Shown here one piece after another: positions 1-9,165 of a DNA stretch of 64,000 nucleotides. Source of the DNA: Streptosporangium sp. NBC_01495 (GTDB lineage: Bacteria > Actinomycetota > Actinomycetes > Streptosporangiales > Streptosporangiaceae). Below the pieces are notes generated by a model, which ran no database searches, had not been told where the DNA came from, and worked only from the letters and a program-made list of their open reading frames with translations. The translations under genes were made by a program, and so were the position numbers. The DNA lies in contig NZ_CP109430.1 in assembly GCF_036250735.1 (NCBI RefSeq), forward strand, positions 4,898,001-4,962,000, given 5' to 3'. Numbering within the stretch: the first letter of the stretch is position 1; every line of letters starts with the position of its first letter.

Positions 1-1869
1 CAGAGGTTCGGCCCCGCGTCCGTGACCGGCGCCATCGTCGGCGCCGTCACCCACGAGGGGCGCGGATACGTCGTCACACGCGGCCTGAAGCCGCCCGTGC
101 TCGCCGAGATCGACCTGGCCACCCGCAAGACGCTCCGCTCGGTGCGGCTGCCCGACGCGCCCGCCGCCGGTGAGGCCGAGGGAGCCTGGGCCATGGCGGT
201 CGCGGGCGGCAAGATCTACGCCGGCACCTACCCGGTGCCGGACCTGTACAGGTTCGACCCGGCGACGGGCGAGGTCGAGCATCTGGCCTCCTTCGGCGGC
301 AGCGGCGGGTACATCTGGAGCCTGGCCGCCTCCCCCGACGGGAAGATCTACGCCGGGACCTATCCCGACGGCAGGGTCCGCGAGTACGACCCGGCCACCG
401 GCGCGGTGCGTGTCTTCGGGGTCCTGGCCGCGGGCGAGCGCTACGTGCGCAGCCTCACCGTCGACGACCACACCGTCTACGCCGGGCTGCTCGACAAGGC
501 CAAGCTGGTCGCGATCGACCGCGTGAGCGGCGCGGTGCGCGAGCTGGCGGCGGGCGGCACCGGGTTCGGCGCGGTCGCCGAGCACGGTGACCGGGTGCTC
601 GGGGCCAGCGGGAACACCCTCTTCGACGTGCGCAAGGACGGCACGGACGCCAGGCGGGTCGACCTCGGCGACCTCACCCTCGACATGATCGGTTTCGCCG
701 GCGACGGCACCGCGTACGTGTCGTCCAGGCCGCGGGGCACGATCTACCGCTATCGCACGGGCGACACCGCGCTCACCGAGGTCGGCACCCCCAGGACCGG
801 CGAGGAGACCCGCCGGTTGGTGCCCGAGGGCGACACGCTGCTCGGCTTCTCCGGTAGCGGGGGCATGTGGACGATGGACGTGCGCACCGGCCAGGCCGCG
901 TTCACCGACCTGATCGAGGCGGGCCTGCCGACCGGCTCGGAGCGCCCGCAGTCGATGCTGCTCGACCGCGACCGGACGCTGTACGTCGGCGGCCACTTCT
1001 CCCTCACCATCCGCGACCTGCGCGGCGGCGACCAGCGCCGGATCTGGCTGCCGGGAGAGCCGAAGGACCTGGTCCGCCGCGGTGACAAGATCTACTCCGC
1101 GATCTACCCCAGCGGGCAGATCATCGAGATCGACCGGCGCGACCGCGTCCGCAGCCTCGGCTACCTCGGCCACGGCCAGCAGCGGCCCTGGGACCTGGAG
1201 TACGATCCCCGCACCGACAAGCTGCTCGTCGCCTCGGCCCCGCTGGGTGCCGGCCTCAAGGGGGCCCTGTCGGTCGTCGACCCCGACACCGGCGAGATGG
1301 ACGTCTACGTGGACGTCATCCCCGACCAGAGCCTCATGAGCCTCTCGCTCGACTCCCGCAAGGGCGTCGTCTACCTCGGCGGCGACGTGCTCGGCGGCGG
1401 CGGCGCCCCGCCGGTGAAGACGTCGGCGTCCGTCGCGGCGTTCGACCTGCGCAGCCGCAAGGTGCTCTGGCAGGTGGACCCGGTCGCCGGCCACCGGACC
1501 TTCCAGGACGTCAAGGTGCACGACGGCGTGCTCTACGGGGTCTACAAGCGCGACGCGAGCTGGTTCGCGATGGACCTGGCCACCCGCACGATCACCCACC
1601 GGGGCCCGCTGCCCGGGTACGGCGAGCTGACCGTCCACCGGGGCCGCGTCTTCACCTCCGTCTTCTTCGGCGGCGGCAACGTCTACGAACTGGGCACCGA
1701 GGCCAGGCTCGTGGCGACCGGCCTGGGAAACGAGTGGTACACCAACCCGCAGCTTCACTTCGAGCGCGGCTCCTGGAAAGCCTGGGCCCTGGCCGGGCGT
1801 GACCTGGCGCTGATCCGGCTCGACCCCCGCTGCCCGACCCTGACGATCCCTCCGACCCCTCCGACCTGA
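1..1869 (+). CDS. Secreted-type beta-propeller protein, 5' end outside the window
   Basis: The reading frame is open from base 1, and codons before the first GTG (22) already align with the paralogue at 6902-8824: both read GPASVT followed by a variable stretch. The real start is therefore upstream and this gene is truncated by the window. The 600-odd visible residues are a chain of blade-like repeats (IYAGTYP, REYDPATG, YVRSL, VYLGG) typical of PQQ-like/WD40-like beta-propellers. No catalytic motif is visible. Two paralogues lie within 9 kb. Function unknown; ligand binding at the cell surface or a lyase-type propeller are both possible. Two hairpins follow the stop and separate it from the convergent peptidase gene. 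Confidence 0.8.
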   Translation, partial: QRFGPASVTGAIVGAVTHEGRGYVVTRGLKPPVLAEIDLATRKTLRSVRLPDAPAAGEAEGAWAMAVAGGKIYAGTYPVPDLYRFDPATGEVEHLASFGGSGGYIWSLAASPDGKIYAGTYPDGRVREYDPATGAVRVFGVLAAGERYVRSLTVDDHTVYAGLLDKAKLVAIDRVSGAVRELAAGGTGFGAVAEHGDRVLGASGNTLFDVRKDGTDARRVDLGDLTLDMIGFAGDGTAYVSSRPRGTIYRYRTGDTALTEVGTPRTGEETRRLVPEGDTLLGFSGSGGMWTMDVRTGQAAFTDLIEAGLPTGSERPQSMLLDRDRTLYVGGHFSLTIRDLRGGDQRRIWLPGEPKDLVRRGDKIYSAIYPSGQIIEIDRRDRVRSLGYLGHGQQRPWDLEYDPRTDKLLVASAPLGAGLKGALSVVDPDTGEMDVYVDVIPDQSLMSLSLDSRKGVVYLGGDVLGGGGAPPVKTSASVAAFDLRSRKVLWQVDPVAGHRTFQDVKVHDGVLYGVYKRDASWFAMDLATRTITHRGPLPGYGELTVHRGRVFTSVFFGGGNVYELGTEARLVATGLGNEWYTNPQLHFERGSWKAWALAGRDLALIRLDPRCPTLTIPPTPPT

Positions 1870-1917
1870 GATCGGGCCTCGGTCCCGACATGTGAATCGG
1901 TCGGACGGGTCGACGCG

Positions 1918-1938
1918 CACCGGCCCTTCTGGCCGGTG
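1918..1938. terminator. GC-rich hairpin after the propeller gene
   Basis: Perfect 8-bp stem CACCGGCC / GGCCGGTG with a 5-nt loop, 49 nt after the stop at 1869. There is no T-tract, which is common for actinomycete terminators. It is the first of two hairpins in this convergent intergenic space. Confidence 0.5.
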
Positions 1939-1974
1939 CCGAGGTCCTCCCCCGGCCGATCCCGGCATCGGGTG

Positions 1975-2005
1975 ACCAGGTTCACGAGACCCTCGTGAAC
2001 CTGGT
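1975..2005. terminator. Bidirectional terminator between convergent genes
   Basis: Perfect 14-bp stem (ACCAGGTTCACGAG pairing with CTCGTGAACCTGGT) around a 3-nt loop. It lies between the stop of the plus-strand propeller (1869) and the stop of the minus-strand peptidase (2028). Such a long stem at a convergent junction is best read as a bidirectional terminator. Confidence 0.7.
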
Positions 2006-2027
2006 GCACAGCCGGATCAGACGAACG

Positions 2028-2996
2028 TCATGTCGCGATGGCCCAGAGGTTGTCGTCCACCCCCTGCGCTCCCCTGGCCGCGAAGAAGAGCTCGTCCTGC
2101 GTGATCGACTCCTCCCGCCCGGCACCCGGATCCCAGACCTTGAAGTTCTTGGGCATCCACGGGATGTGGCTCGCGTTGGTCGTCTCGTAGCCGCCGTAGC
2201 CGTGGATGACGATGTAGTGCCGGAGACTCCCGGACGCGTTCGGAGACCAGGGCAGCTGGCCGGGCTTGACGAGAACGGCGACCGGCCTGCCCCTCGACAG
2301 CGACGTCACGATCGTGTTGAGTCCGATCTCGCGGGCGATCCCGCTGGGAGGGATGTCGTAGTCCTTGTAGGGGAAGTCCTGGGGTACGTACGCGTTGAGG
2401 CCGAGTTTCATCATCCACGGCATCGTTCCGAGGGCGGTCGTCTCCGAGGCATCGGCCAGGCTGGACTGCGGGGGAGCCGAGATGCCCATCGTGGCGATCA
2501 TCGTCTGCGCCGCTCCGGGACCGCACCAGTTCGACCTTTCCTGGTGCTTGGCGGAGAGAGTCATGTCCAGGGCACGCACGGGCCTCATCCACGCGCCGGC
2601 GATACCGAAGGTGGCGTCGGCCACCACATAGGGCCGCCTGAGCGCGGTCCATCCGGTCCAGCACGCGCGGCTGCCGTTGGTCGTCATCGTCGGGCACGAC
2701 TGGGGGACGCTGACGCCGTTGCCGCCGAACCAGAGCCTCATGTTGACCTGGAAATTGGTGTACGCGCCGGGGTTGATGAAGGAGATGGCCCGCACTTCCG
2801 TGCGTGCCGAGTTGAACTCCAGGCACACCTGATAGGCGGTCCCGTTGTAAGTCTCGGAACTGGAACAGGTCCTGTTCCCGCTACTCGGGGGGTACGCCCC
2901 CCAGGTGCCGGCCTGCGCGGGGAGCGCGGGGACGGCGACGACCGCGAGCACCGTCCCGCTCAGGACCGCGAGTAACGCTCTGATCATTCTTCGCAC
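2028..2996 (-). CDS. Secreted C39-like (papain-fold) cysteine peptidase
   Basis: 322 residues. The first 29 form a Sec signal peptide ending in AQA. The C-terminal half carries the papain-like C39 arrangement: Cys158 in NWCGPGAA, His260 in LRHYIVIHGY and Asp289 in VWDPG. This is the order and spacing of the Peptidase_C39_2 family. The N-terminal part (about residues 30-145) is rich in Cys and aromatic residues and is not recognised. The GTG start is supported by AAGGAAG seven bases upstream. It probably cleaves proteins or peptides outside the cell; there is no ABC exporter next to it, so a bacteriocin-leader role is unlikely. It lies just downstream of the propeller gene at 3065-5545 on the same strand (69-bp gap) and may be co-transcribed with it. 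Confidence 0.75.
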   Translation of the reverse strand: MRRMIRALLAVLSGTVLAVVAVPALPAQAGTWGAYPPSSGNRTCSSSETYNGTAYQVCLEFNSARTEVRAISFINPGAYTNFQVNMRLWFGGNGVSVPQSCPTMTTNGSRACWTGWTALRRPYVVADATFGIAGAWMRPVRALDMTLSAKHQERSNWCGPGAAQTMIATMGISAPPQSSLADASETTALGTMPWMMKLGLNAYVPQDFPYKDYDIPPSGIAREIGLNTIVTSLSRGRPVAVLVKPGQLPWSPNASGSLRHYIVIHGYGGYETTNASHIPWMPKNFKVWDPGAGREESITQDELFFAARGAQGVDDNLWAIAT

Positions 2997-3064
2997 GAAT
3001 GTGCTTCCTTTGTGTCGAGGGCGTGGTTGGTCGAGGATTCAGGTCCGAACAAGGAGGGCTGTCC

Positions 3065-5545
3065 TCACGCCTGAGGGACGGCGAGCCGGTACAGCCGCTC
3101 GTTGATCTTGTAGTAGAGATTGCCGAGGCCGTCGGCCGTCAGGCCTTCCATCCCCGGGCTCGTCAGCAGCACGGTCAGCGCCTTCGTCGACTTGTCGATC
3201 TTGAAGATCTGGTCGCCCGCCGTGCCGTACACGTGGCGGGGATCCTGGGGCACGGTCAGCAGCACCCCGTCGCGCCAGGCCAGACTGGGCTTACCGGCAT
3301 AGTCGGGGTCGGGGAACAGCCGTCTCGCCGTGATCGCCGTGGGCCGCGCCGGATCGAGGGTGAACAGCGAGCCGCCCGCCAGGCCCCACAGCTCACCGTC
3401 CACCTCCGCGAGGGCCGTGACGGCCTTGGGCGCCGTCAGCGGGAGCGGATGCGGGCGCACGGCACCGGTGGCGGGGTCGAAGGAGAACAGTGTGGCCGAC
3501 GCCCCCGGCGCGTAGACGGGGTCGACGCCCAGAGCGCCGCGCGTGGAGGTGCCGCCGAACAACCTGCCTCCCGCGTAGGCCAGCGAGACGACGGACTGGT
3601 TCGGCACCACGCAGAGGGTCCGCCCGGCCGTGCCCTCCTTCCAGACGGTGAGGGCGCCGCTGCGCTTGCCGTACTTCGGCACCGTGCCCATGTAGACGGT
3701 GCCGTCCGGCCCGCCGGCGAGAGCGTACGGCCGGTCCTGCGGCGGCGGGCCCTTGCCCGGCTCGCAGTCATCGGCCTTGTCTCCCGCCTCGCCGCCGGTG
3801 TACCTGAGCGTGGGCGGCCGGGAGCTCGCGGGGTTGTGGCCGTAGAGCTTGGCCGACGGGTAGACGCCCAGGTAGAGCAGTCCGTTGTGTGCCAGCAGGC
3901 TGTCGGTCTGGCTGAGCCCGTTGAGGGTCGGCGTGTCCGGCCGGCCGTCGTCACCGTCGCCCCGCAGCGGATCGTAGACACCGATGCCGCCGGTCAGGTA
4001 GCCGCCGGTGTAGATGTCGCCGCCGGGCCCCGCGCCGAGCGCGTTGATCGCGGCGGGCAGGACGGGTGCGCCGGAGACGACCCTGCTGCTCCAGTTACCG
4101 CTCGCGGGGTCGTACTTGAAGATCCTGGTGCCGTCAGGGGCCGCGCCGAGGCCGACCAGCGTGCCGCCGGCCCAGGTGTACCCGGTGACGTCGAGTCCGG
4201 GCCGGACGGAGGTCGCCCGCACGGACCTGGTGCCCACGTCGTAGGAGTGCAGCAGGCCCTCCTTGACGAACCAGACCTTGCCGTCGCGAGCCGGTGAGTG
4301 GTGCAGGTCCACGTCGGTGATCGCGGCGTCGGTGACGGCGGCGTGCGAGCCGTCGGCGTCGCGGACGACGCGCAGGACGAGCAGTGTGCGGTCGATCCAG
4401 GCGAACAGCCTGTCCCCTGTCCAGGTGAGCCCGCCCACCATGGAGTTGTGCGCGTAGGCCGTCGGAAGGAGACTGTCCACGCGCCCCGTGACGTTGTCGA
4501 ACCTGGTCAGCGCGGCGTTCGTACCGGTGCCCAGGTACGTGGCGTTGGCGGCCGGGTCGTGGGCGAGGCTGCGCACGTACTGGGCACCGGCCGCGATGGG
4601 CACGTTCCCGATCGTGGTGAAGGCGCCGCCGTCGTACTTGAAGTAGCGGCCGTCGTTGTAGGTGCCGCCGTACACCTTCCCGCCCGCTCCCGGCTCCAGG
4701 TCCCAGATGAACGAGTGACCGCCCTCCGCCCGCCCGAGGTCGGTGACCGTGGACTGGCCGGGGACGTACCGGTAGAGCTTGGAGTTGGGATAGGTGCCGA
4801 GGTAGACGCTGCCGTCGGTGGCCGTGGCCGCCGCCCAGCCGCCGACGGTGGGCGTGGCCGCGGTGTCGGGAATGGTGATCTTCCGGGTCACCTTCTCGCC
4901 GGCCACGTCGATCACGGCGAGCTGCGGGTTGGCGTCGGCGGTGCCGGTGTACAGGGCGTAGGCGCTGTTGCCCGCGAAGGTGGTGGCGTTGGGCACGCTG
5001 CTCTCGATCTGCACGCCCAGATCGGTCACGTCCCCGGTGATCAGCACCTCGTCCCAGTAGGCGGTGCCCACGTCGGCCACACCCGAGTAGATGAGAGCCG
5101 CGACGGTGGCCGTTCCGGTGGGCGCGACGCCCGAGACCGTGACGCGGTTCCACCGTCTGCCCGTCGCCGAGGCGTTCGCGCCGCCGCCGAGAAGACGTCC
5201 GGAGGCATCCCTGAAGCGCAGATACAGATGTGCGGTGCCGCTCTCGGCCCAGACCCCGGCGTTCAGTGTGTAGCGAGTCCCCGCCGTGGCGGGCAGGCCC
5301 GGCATGCTCTCCCTGCCGTACGCGGCCCCCGGGTCCGTGTCGGCAACGCGCGCGGTGGTGCGCCCGTCCCAGGCCACGGCGTCGACGCCGCCCGGGCTGT
5401 GCGAACCGCTCCATCCGGTCAGCCCCTCGTCGAAGCCTCCGTTGACGATCCGCAGGTCGGCCGCGGACGCCGACGTGGACGGCACCGCGAGCAGCGCCGC
5501 CAGGAACACCGTCGCCACCGCCCCGCGCAGGGCGCGGCTCCTCAC
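3065..5545 (-). CDS. Secreted beta-propeller protein with N-terminal galactose-binding-like domain
   Basis: 826 residues. A Sec signal peptide (about 1-29, ending SASAA) is followed by a jelly-roll, carbohydrate-binding-like domain at about 30-170 (NGGFDEGLTGWSG at its start and AYWDEVLITG at its end, the CBM_4_9 style). The rest is a long beta-propeller with repeats such as VYLGTYPNSKLYRY, KVYGGTYNDG and YVRSLAHDP. The YVRS and IWxL motifs recur in the neighbours at 1-1869 and 6902-8824, so these are paralogues; this is the only one seen with the added binding domain. The start codon is GTG with GAGAGGGG about 8 nt upstream. A role in binding or processing an extracellular polysaccharide is inference. 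No active-site motif was recognised. Confidence 0.75.
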   Translation of the reverse strand: MRSRALRGAVATVFLAALLAVPSTSASAADLRIVNGGFDEGLTGWSGSHSPGGVDAVAWDGRTTARVADTDPGAAYGRESMPGLPATAGTRYTLNAGVWAESGTAHLYLRFRDASGRLLGGGANASATGRRWNRVTVSGVAPTGTATVAALIYSGVADVGTAYWDEVLITGDVTDLGVQIESSVPNATTFAGNSAYALYTGTADANPQLAVIDVAGEKVTRKITIPDTAATPTVGGWAAATATDGSVYLGTYPNSKLYRYVPGQSTVTDLGRAEGGHSFIWDLEPGAGGKVYGGTYNDGRYFKYDGGAFTTIGNVPIAAGAQYVRSLAHDPAANATYLGTGTNAALTRFDNVTGRVDSLLPTAYAHNSMVGGLTWTGDRLFAWIDRTLLVLRVVRDADGSHAAVTDAAITDVDLHHSPARDGKVWFVKEGLLHSYDVGTRSVRATSVRPGLDVTGYTWAGGTLVGLGAAPDGTRIFKYDPASGNWSSRVVSGAPVLPAAINALGAGPGGDIYTGGYLTGGIGVYDPLRGDGDDGRPDTPTLNGLSQTDSLLAHNGLLYLGVYPSAKLYGHNPASSRPPTLRYTGGEAGDKADDCEPGKGPPPQDRPYALAGGPDGTVYMGTVPKYGKRSGALTVWKEGTAGRTLCVVPNQSVVSLAYAGGRLFGGTSTRGALGVDPVYAPGASATLFSFDPATGAVRPHPLPLTAPKAVTALAEVDGELWGLAGGSLFTLDPARPTAITARRLFPDPDYAGKPSLAWRDGVLLTVPQDPRHVYGTAGDQIFKIDKSTKALTVLLTSPGMEGLTADGLGNLYYKINERLYRLAVPQA

Positions 5546-5697
5546 GCTCCTGCCCCTCTCCTGCGGCCAGGCGGTCGTCGAGCGTGTGGCCGGATCGGCC
5601 CCGTCAATGGGCCCTCCACGCGGATCTGCACAGCGCGACCTCCACGACGCGTTCGTTTGTGTTTGATTTCGACCAGGACCGTAATCTCATGTAGCGT

Positions 5698-5731
5698 CCC
5701 GCGCCCACCGGTATGAACCGGCGGGCGCGGG
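5698..5731 (-). terminator. Strong hairpin downstream of the small secreted-protein gene
   Basis: Stem CCCGCGCCC / GGGCGCGGG continues, after one mismatch, into CCGGT / ACCGG around an ATGA loop. It begins 7 nt after the stop (5738) of the minus-strand gene. No T-run follows. Confidence 0.6.
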
Positions 5732-5737
5732 GATCTC

Positions 5738-6079
5738 TCACGGCTTGGACGTGTCGGGGCAGGTGATGTGGCCGTAGGGCGTGTCCGCGTAGTCGCGATT
5801 CGGCAGCAGCTGGTTGTCGTTGTCGGCGTACCAGTAATAGGTCTTGGTCTTGTTCGCCAGACTGCGGGTGATGTGGTGGATGTAGTGAGAACCGGCGGCG
5901 TGCTCGTGCCCCCACACCGTCGACGGAGCCTCGCCCCCACCACCGTCGTTGATCAGAATCTTGCTGCTCGCACCTCATCGCCGGTCGGCGTGGGCGGACC
6001 GCGCCGTCGCGGCGAGCAGGCCGGTGGCGGCGATGACGGCCAGCCCGGCAGTCGTCAAGCGGGTCATCGGACGTGTCAA
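5738..6079 (-). pseudogene. Small secreted protein gene interrupted by an in-frame TGA
   Basis: On the minus strand a good start is TTG at 6079 with AGGAG six bases upstream; an in-frame ATG lies at 6067. From the ATG it encodes a clear Sec signal peptide (residues 1-27, ending SAHA). Codon 31 (5975-5977) is TGA, and the same frame then stays open for 78 more codons to TGA at 5738. That downstream part is protein-like (WGHEHAAGSHYIHHI, YYWYADNDNQLLP, HITCPDTSKP). There is no frameshift: signal peptide and mature part are in one frame. A nonsense mutation is the simplest reading; read-through or a sequencing error are alternatives. Family not recognised. A strong hairpin follows the stop. Confidence 0.55.
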
Positions 6080-6901
6080 GTTCTGCTCCTCGAGTTAGGG
6101 CCAACCCGCGGACGGCGGGCTGGGCATGATCGTTAGTTTGCATGCTGCGCCGATTACGGTCAAGACCCAAATACATAAGACGGGATCAAGGTGGACACCG
6201 GCCGAATCCCCGCGGTTCGACTCGGGAAGATCACCTTGACCCACCGCTTGCGCGAGACCACGCCCTCGCTCCGGGAGAGGGTGTGGAGCTCCCGCGCCTG
6301 CTCGGTCGTGGGGTCGATCGCGGCGAAGCCTCCGCCGAGGAGGCCTCCGGCGTACATGCGATGATGCCGATCGGCTCGCCGCGCACGGCGATCCGCACGA
6401 ACGACCTGGCGGCGGCCCACGGGGGGCGGCGGGACCCTCGGACCACGCCGGAGCATCCCGACGACGCTCCCGCCGGGACAGCCGGACAGGCCCGGCTCGG
6501 CCCGGATGACGCGGATCCCCGGAGCCCGGCACTGCGGATGCCGCGACGACGATCACCAATAATTTTCTTATTAGGGTCCTGACCGGAAACACAAAGACCG
6601 CTAACCTTTCCGTCGAAGGTTGATTTCGGCAACGACCGAATTGGGAAGACTCATGTGTCTATCCCCGCTCCCCACCACCCCCGCCCACGCCGCCCGGCGG
6701 CAAGGTCTGCTCCGTCGTCACGCAAGGCCGTCCGCGCACCCTCGCCCTCGAACCGGGTCGATCCGGGCGGCCACACCTTCGGGACGGACGACCGGGTCCG
6801 CGCCGAGACCCCCTCCCCCATCGGAGCGGTGTCCTACGACGCACTCGGCGTCCTCCCCATCACCCACTCCCGTCCACGACGACCGGAAAGGTTCCCCCCA
6901 C
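6080..6901. other. Long intergenic region with a possible propeller relic
   Basis: About 820 bp without a convincing gene. On the minus strand around 6250-6360 one frame reads MYAGGLLGGGFAAIDPTTEQ, which resembles a propeller blade of the neighbouring family. The adjacent frame reads FVRIAVRGEPIGIIA just upstream, as if one gene had suffered a frameshift. This may be a decayed fourth paralogue, but the evidence is weak. The plus-strand frame leading into the next gene from 6620 is open but low in complexity (Pro/Ser/Arg rich) and looks like untranslated leader. Confidence 0.3.
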
Positions 6902-8824
6902 GTGATCCACCGTCGCAGATTCCTGCAGCTCACCGCCGTCGCGGGCGGCTCCGCACTGCTGCCCGCCGCCCCCGCCCACGCCGCCGCCGAAGGCGAGGTG
7001 ACCGTCCTGGGCCCGGCCAGCGTCACCAGCGCCCTCGGCAACGGCGAGTTCGTCGGCGGCGTGCTCTACGCCGGCACCCGTGGGCTGTCACCCAACGTCG
7101 TGGGCGCGTACGACCTGGCCCGCGACACGGTGACCGGACACACCGACATCCCCACGGGCATCGGCGTGTGGGCGATGTGCGCGGTCGGCACCGATGTCTA
7201 CATCGGCACCCACAGCCGCTCCGACCTCTACCGGCTCGACACGCTCACCGGCGCGCTGTCCAAGGTGGGCGCCTACAGCCACGCCTACATCTGGAACCTG
7301 GCCTCCTCCCCCGAAGGCAAGGTCTACCTGGCGATCTCCGAACCGGGCCGGGTCGTGGAGTACGACCCGGCCACGGGAACGAGCCGCGACCTGGGCGTCA
7401 TCGTCGAGGGTGAGGCGTACGTGCGGAGCATCGCCGCCGACGCCACCACCGTCTACGCGGGTGTCGGCGCGCACGCCCACCTGATCGCGATCGACCGGGC
7501 CACGGGTGCCAAGCGCGACATCCTGCCCGCAGAGCTGGCCTCCCGCGACTTCGTCGCGAGCCTGACGATCTCCGACACCCACCTCGCGGGAGGCATCTCC
7601 TCCAACGGCGAGGTGCTGGTGATGTCGAAGTCGGACCCGTCCGACCACCGCGTGCTCGCCACCGGCGAGAAGTACATTCCCTCGGTCCTGCTGCACGACG
7701 GCCATGTCTACTTCACCGGGCGGCCCACCGGCACGCTCTACCGCTGCCGGCTGGACGGCGGCGCGGTGGAGACGCTCGGCGTGGCGCTTCCCGAGGCGGC
7801 CACCCACCGGCTCCTCTCGCACGAAGGCCGCGTCTACGGCGTCCAGGACGGCGCGGTCTTCGTCTACGACCCGGCCGACGGCTCGCTCGACTACGTCAAC
7901 CTCGTCCAGCGGGGGTTCAGGGCCGCGCCGGAGCAGCCCATGTCCGTGCACTCCGACGGGCGGCGGGTCTACGTCGGCGGCAAGGGCGGCGCCGACATCC
8001 ACGACCTGAAGGCGGGCACCAGCACCCGCCTCGGCATCCCCGGCGAGCCCAAGATCGCGCTCACCGTGCGGGACGTCACCTATCTCGGCGTCTACACCCA
8101 GGGCCTGCTGTACGCGCACCGGGCCGGCGAGCCGGCGGCCACGTTGCTCGCCAAGACGGGCAACCAGCAGGACCGCCCCCGCGACCTCGCCCACGACGCG
8201 CTGACCGGGCTGATCGCGATGACCACCCAGCCCGAGCCCGGCCAGCTCAACGGCGCGCTGTCGCTCTACTCCCCGCGCACGGGGAAACTGGACATTTACC
8301 GGCCGGTCGTCGAGCGGCAGAGCCTGTACGCCGTCACCTGCCGGGCCGGGGTCGCCTACCTCGGCACCAACATCCAGGAGGGCCTCGGGCTTCCGCCGGT
8401 CACCACGACCGCCCGGCTGACCGCCTTCGACCTGCGCACGCGCAGGCTGCTGTGGCAGCTCGAACCCGTGCCGGGTGCGAAGGTCGTCCCGGGCCTGGCG
8501 CACACGCCCCTGGCCGTGTACGGCGTGACGAACACCGGGATCCTGTTCGAGTACGACCTGTCGCGCCGCAAGGTCACCCGCACCGTGCAGGTCGGCGCGA
8601 AGGGGAGCGATCTGCACGTGTCCGGCCTGGTCGCCTACACCACCGACGGTGACGCGATCTACAAGGTCGACCTCGTGACGTTCGCCGTGAAGACCATCGC
8701 CTCCGGCCTGGCGGGCGAGTGGTTCGGTGGCGAGCCGAAGCTGGCCCTCGACCCCTCGCGCAGGGCGCTGTACGGCGTGCGCGGCCGTGACCTGGTCCGG
8801 ATCGCCGTCACCGGGCGGCGCTGA
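6902..8824 (+). CDS. Beta-propeller protein exported by a Tat-type signal
   Basis: 640 residues from GTG at 6902, chosen because it is preceded by GGAAAGG and opens directly with a twin-arginine signal (HRRRFLQLTAVAGG, cleavage near AHAAA). The open frame extends upstream to 6620, but that part is not protein-like. The mature protein is a beta-propeller closely parallel to the one at 1-1869 (GPASVTSA, YIWNLASSPEGK, EYDPATG, YVRSIAAD, VYVGGKGG). Tat export suggests folding in the cytoplasm or a cofactor before export, unlike the Sec-exported paralogue at 3065-5545. Substrate or ligand unknown. Tandem repeats follow the stop. Confidence 0.8.
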   Translation: MIHRRRFLQLTAVAGGSALLPAAPAHAAAEGEVTVLGPASVTSALGNGEFVGGVLYAGTRGLSPNVVGAYDLARDTVTGHTDIPTGIGVWAMCAVGTDVYIGTHSRSDLYRLDTLTGALSKVGAYSHAYIWNLASSPEGKVYLAISEPGRVVEYDPATGTSRDLGVIVEGEAYVRSIAADATTVYAGVGAHAHLIAIDRATGAKRDILPAELASRDFVASLTISDTHLAGGISSNGEVLVMSKSDPSDHRVLATGEKYIPSVLLHDGHVYFTGRPTGTLYRCRLDGGAVETLGVALPEAATHRLLSHEGRVYGVQDGAVFVYDPADGSLDYVNLVQRGFRAAPEQPMSVHSDGRRVYVGGKGGADIHDLKAGTSTRLGIPGEPKIALTVRDVTYLGVYTQGLLYAHRAGEPAATLLAKTGNQQDRPRDLAHDALTGLIAMTTQPEPGQLNGALSLYSPRTGKLDIYRPVVERQSLYAVTCRAGVAYLGTNIQEGLGLPPVTTTARLTAFDLRTRRLLWQLEPVPGAKVVPGLAHTPLAVYGVTNTGILFEYDLSRRKVTRTVQVGAKGSDLHVSGLVAYTTDGDAIYKVDLVTFAVKTIASGLAGEWFGGEPKLALDPSRRALYGVRGRDLVRIAVTGRR

Positions 8825-8828
8825 CCAC

Positions 8829-8930
8829 GGCCGGTCATCCCCGGGCCGGTCATCCCCGGGCCGCGAGCACCTTGGCCGGCGCCTCGCTCACATCGGCCGC
8901 GAGCACCTTGGCCGGCACCTCGCTCACATC
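8829..8930. repeat. Two adjacent tandem duplications downstream of the propeller gene
   Basis: A 15-bp unit beginning GGCCGGTCATCCCC occurs twice without a gap (8829-8843, 8844-8858). It is followed immediately by a 36-bp unit beginning GGCCGCGAGCACCTTGG that also occurs twice (8859-8894, 8895-8930) with a single G/A difference. There are no spacers, so this is not CRISPR. The remaining sequence up to the promoter at 9166 holds nothing recognised. Confidence 0.85.
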
Positions 8931-9165
8931 GGCCGCGCGGGCGGGGTCGCCGTCGAACGCCACTCACAGCTCGTCCGGCTCGTCCGGCTCATCCGGGCGA
9001 TCCGCCGGCTCGAAGGCGACCCCGCCCGCGCGGCCTGGGCGCGGCAACGACGACCCGAAGGGATGTGCCTGAGAAAAACGACACAGATGTGGCCGAGGTG
9101 GCTTACCCGTGCGCCCCTCCTCTTGCCCGCGCGTGCCTGATGCGTGATCTCGCGGCGCCCCCCGC

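Noticed and set aside
2028..2996. C39 peptidase as a bacteriocin-leader peptidase with an exporter
   Set aside because: No ABC transporter or precursor peptide is nearby, and the protein has its own signal peptide.
8829..8930. Repeats resembling a small CRISPR array
   Set aside because: The units are directly tandem with no spacers and there are no cas genes.
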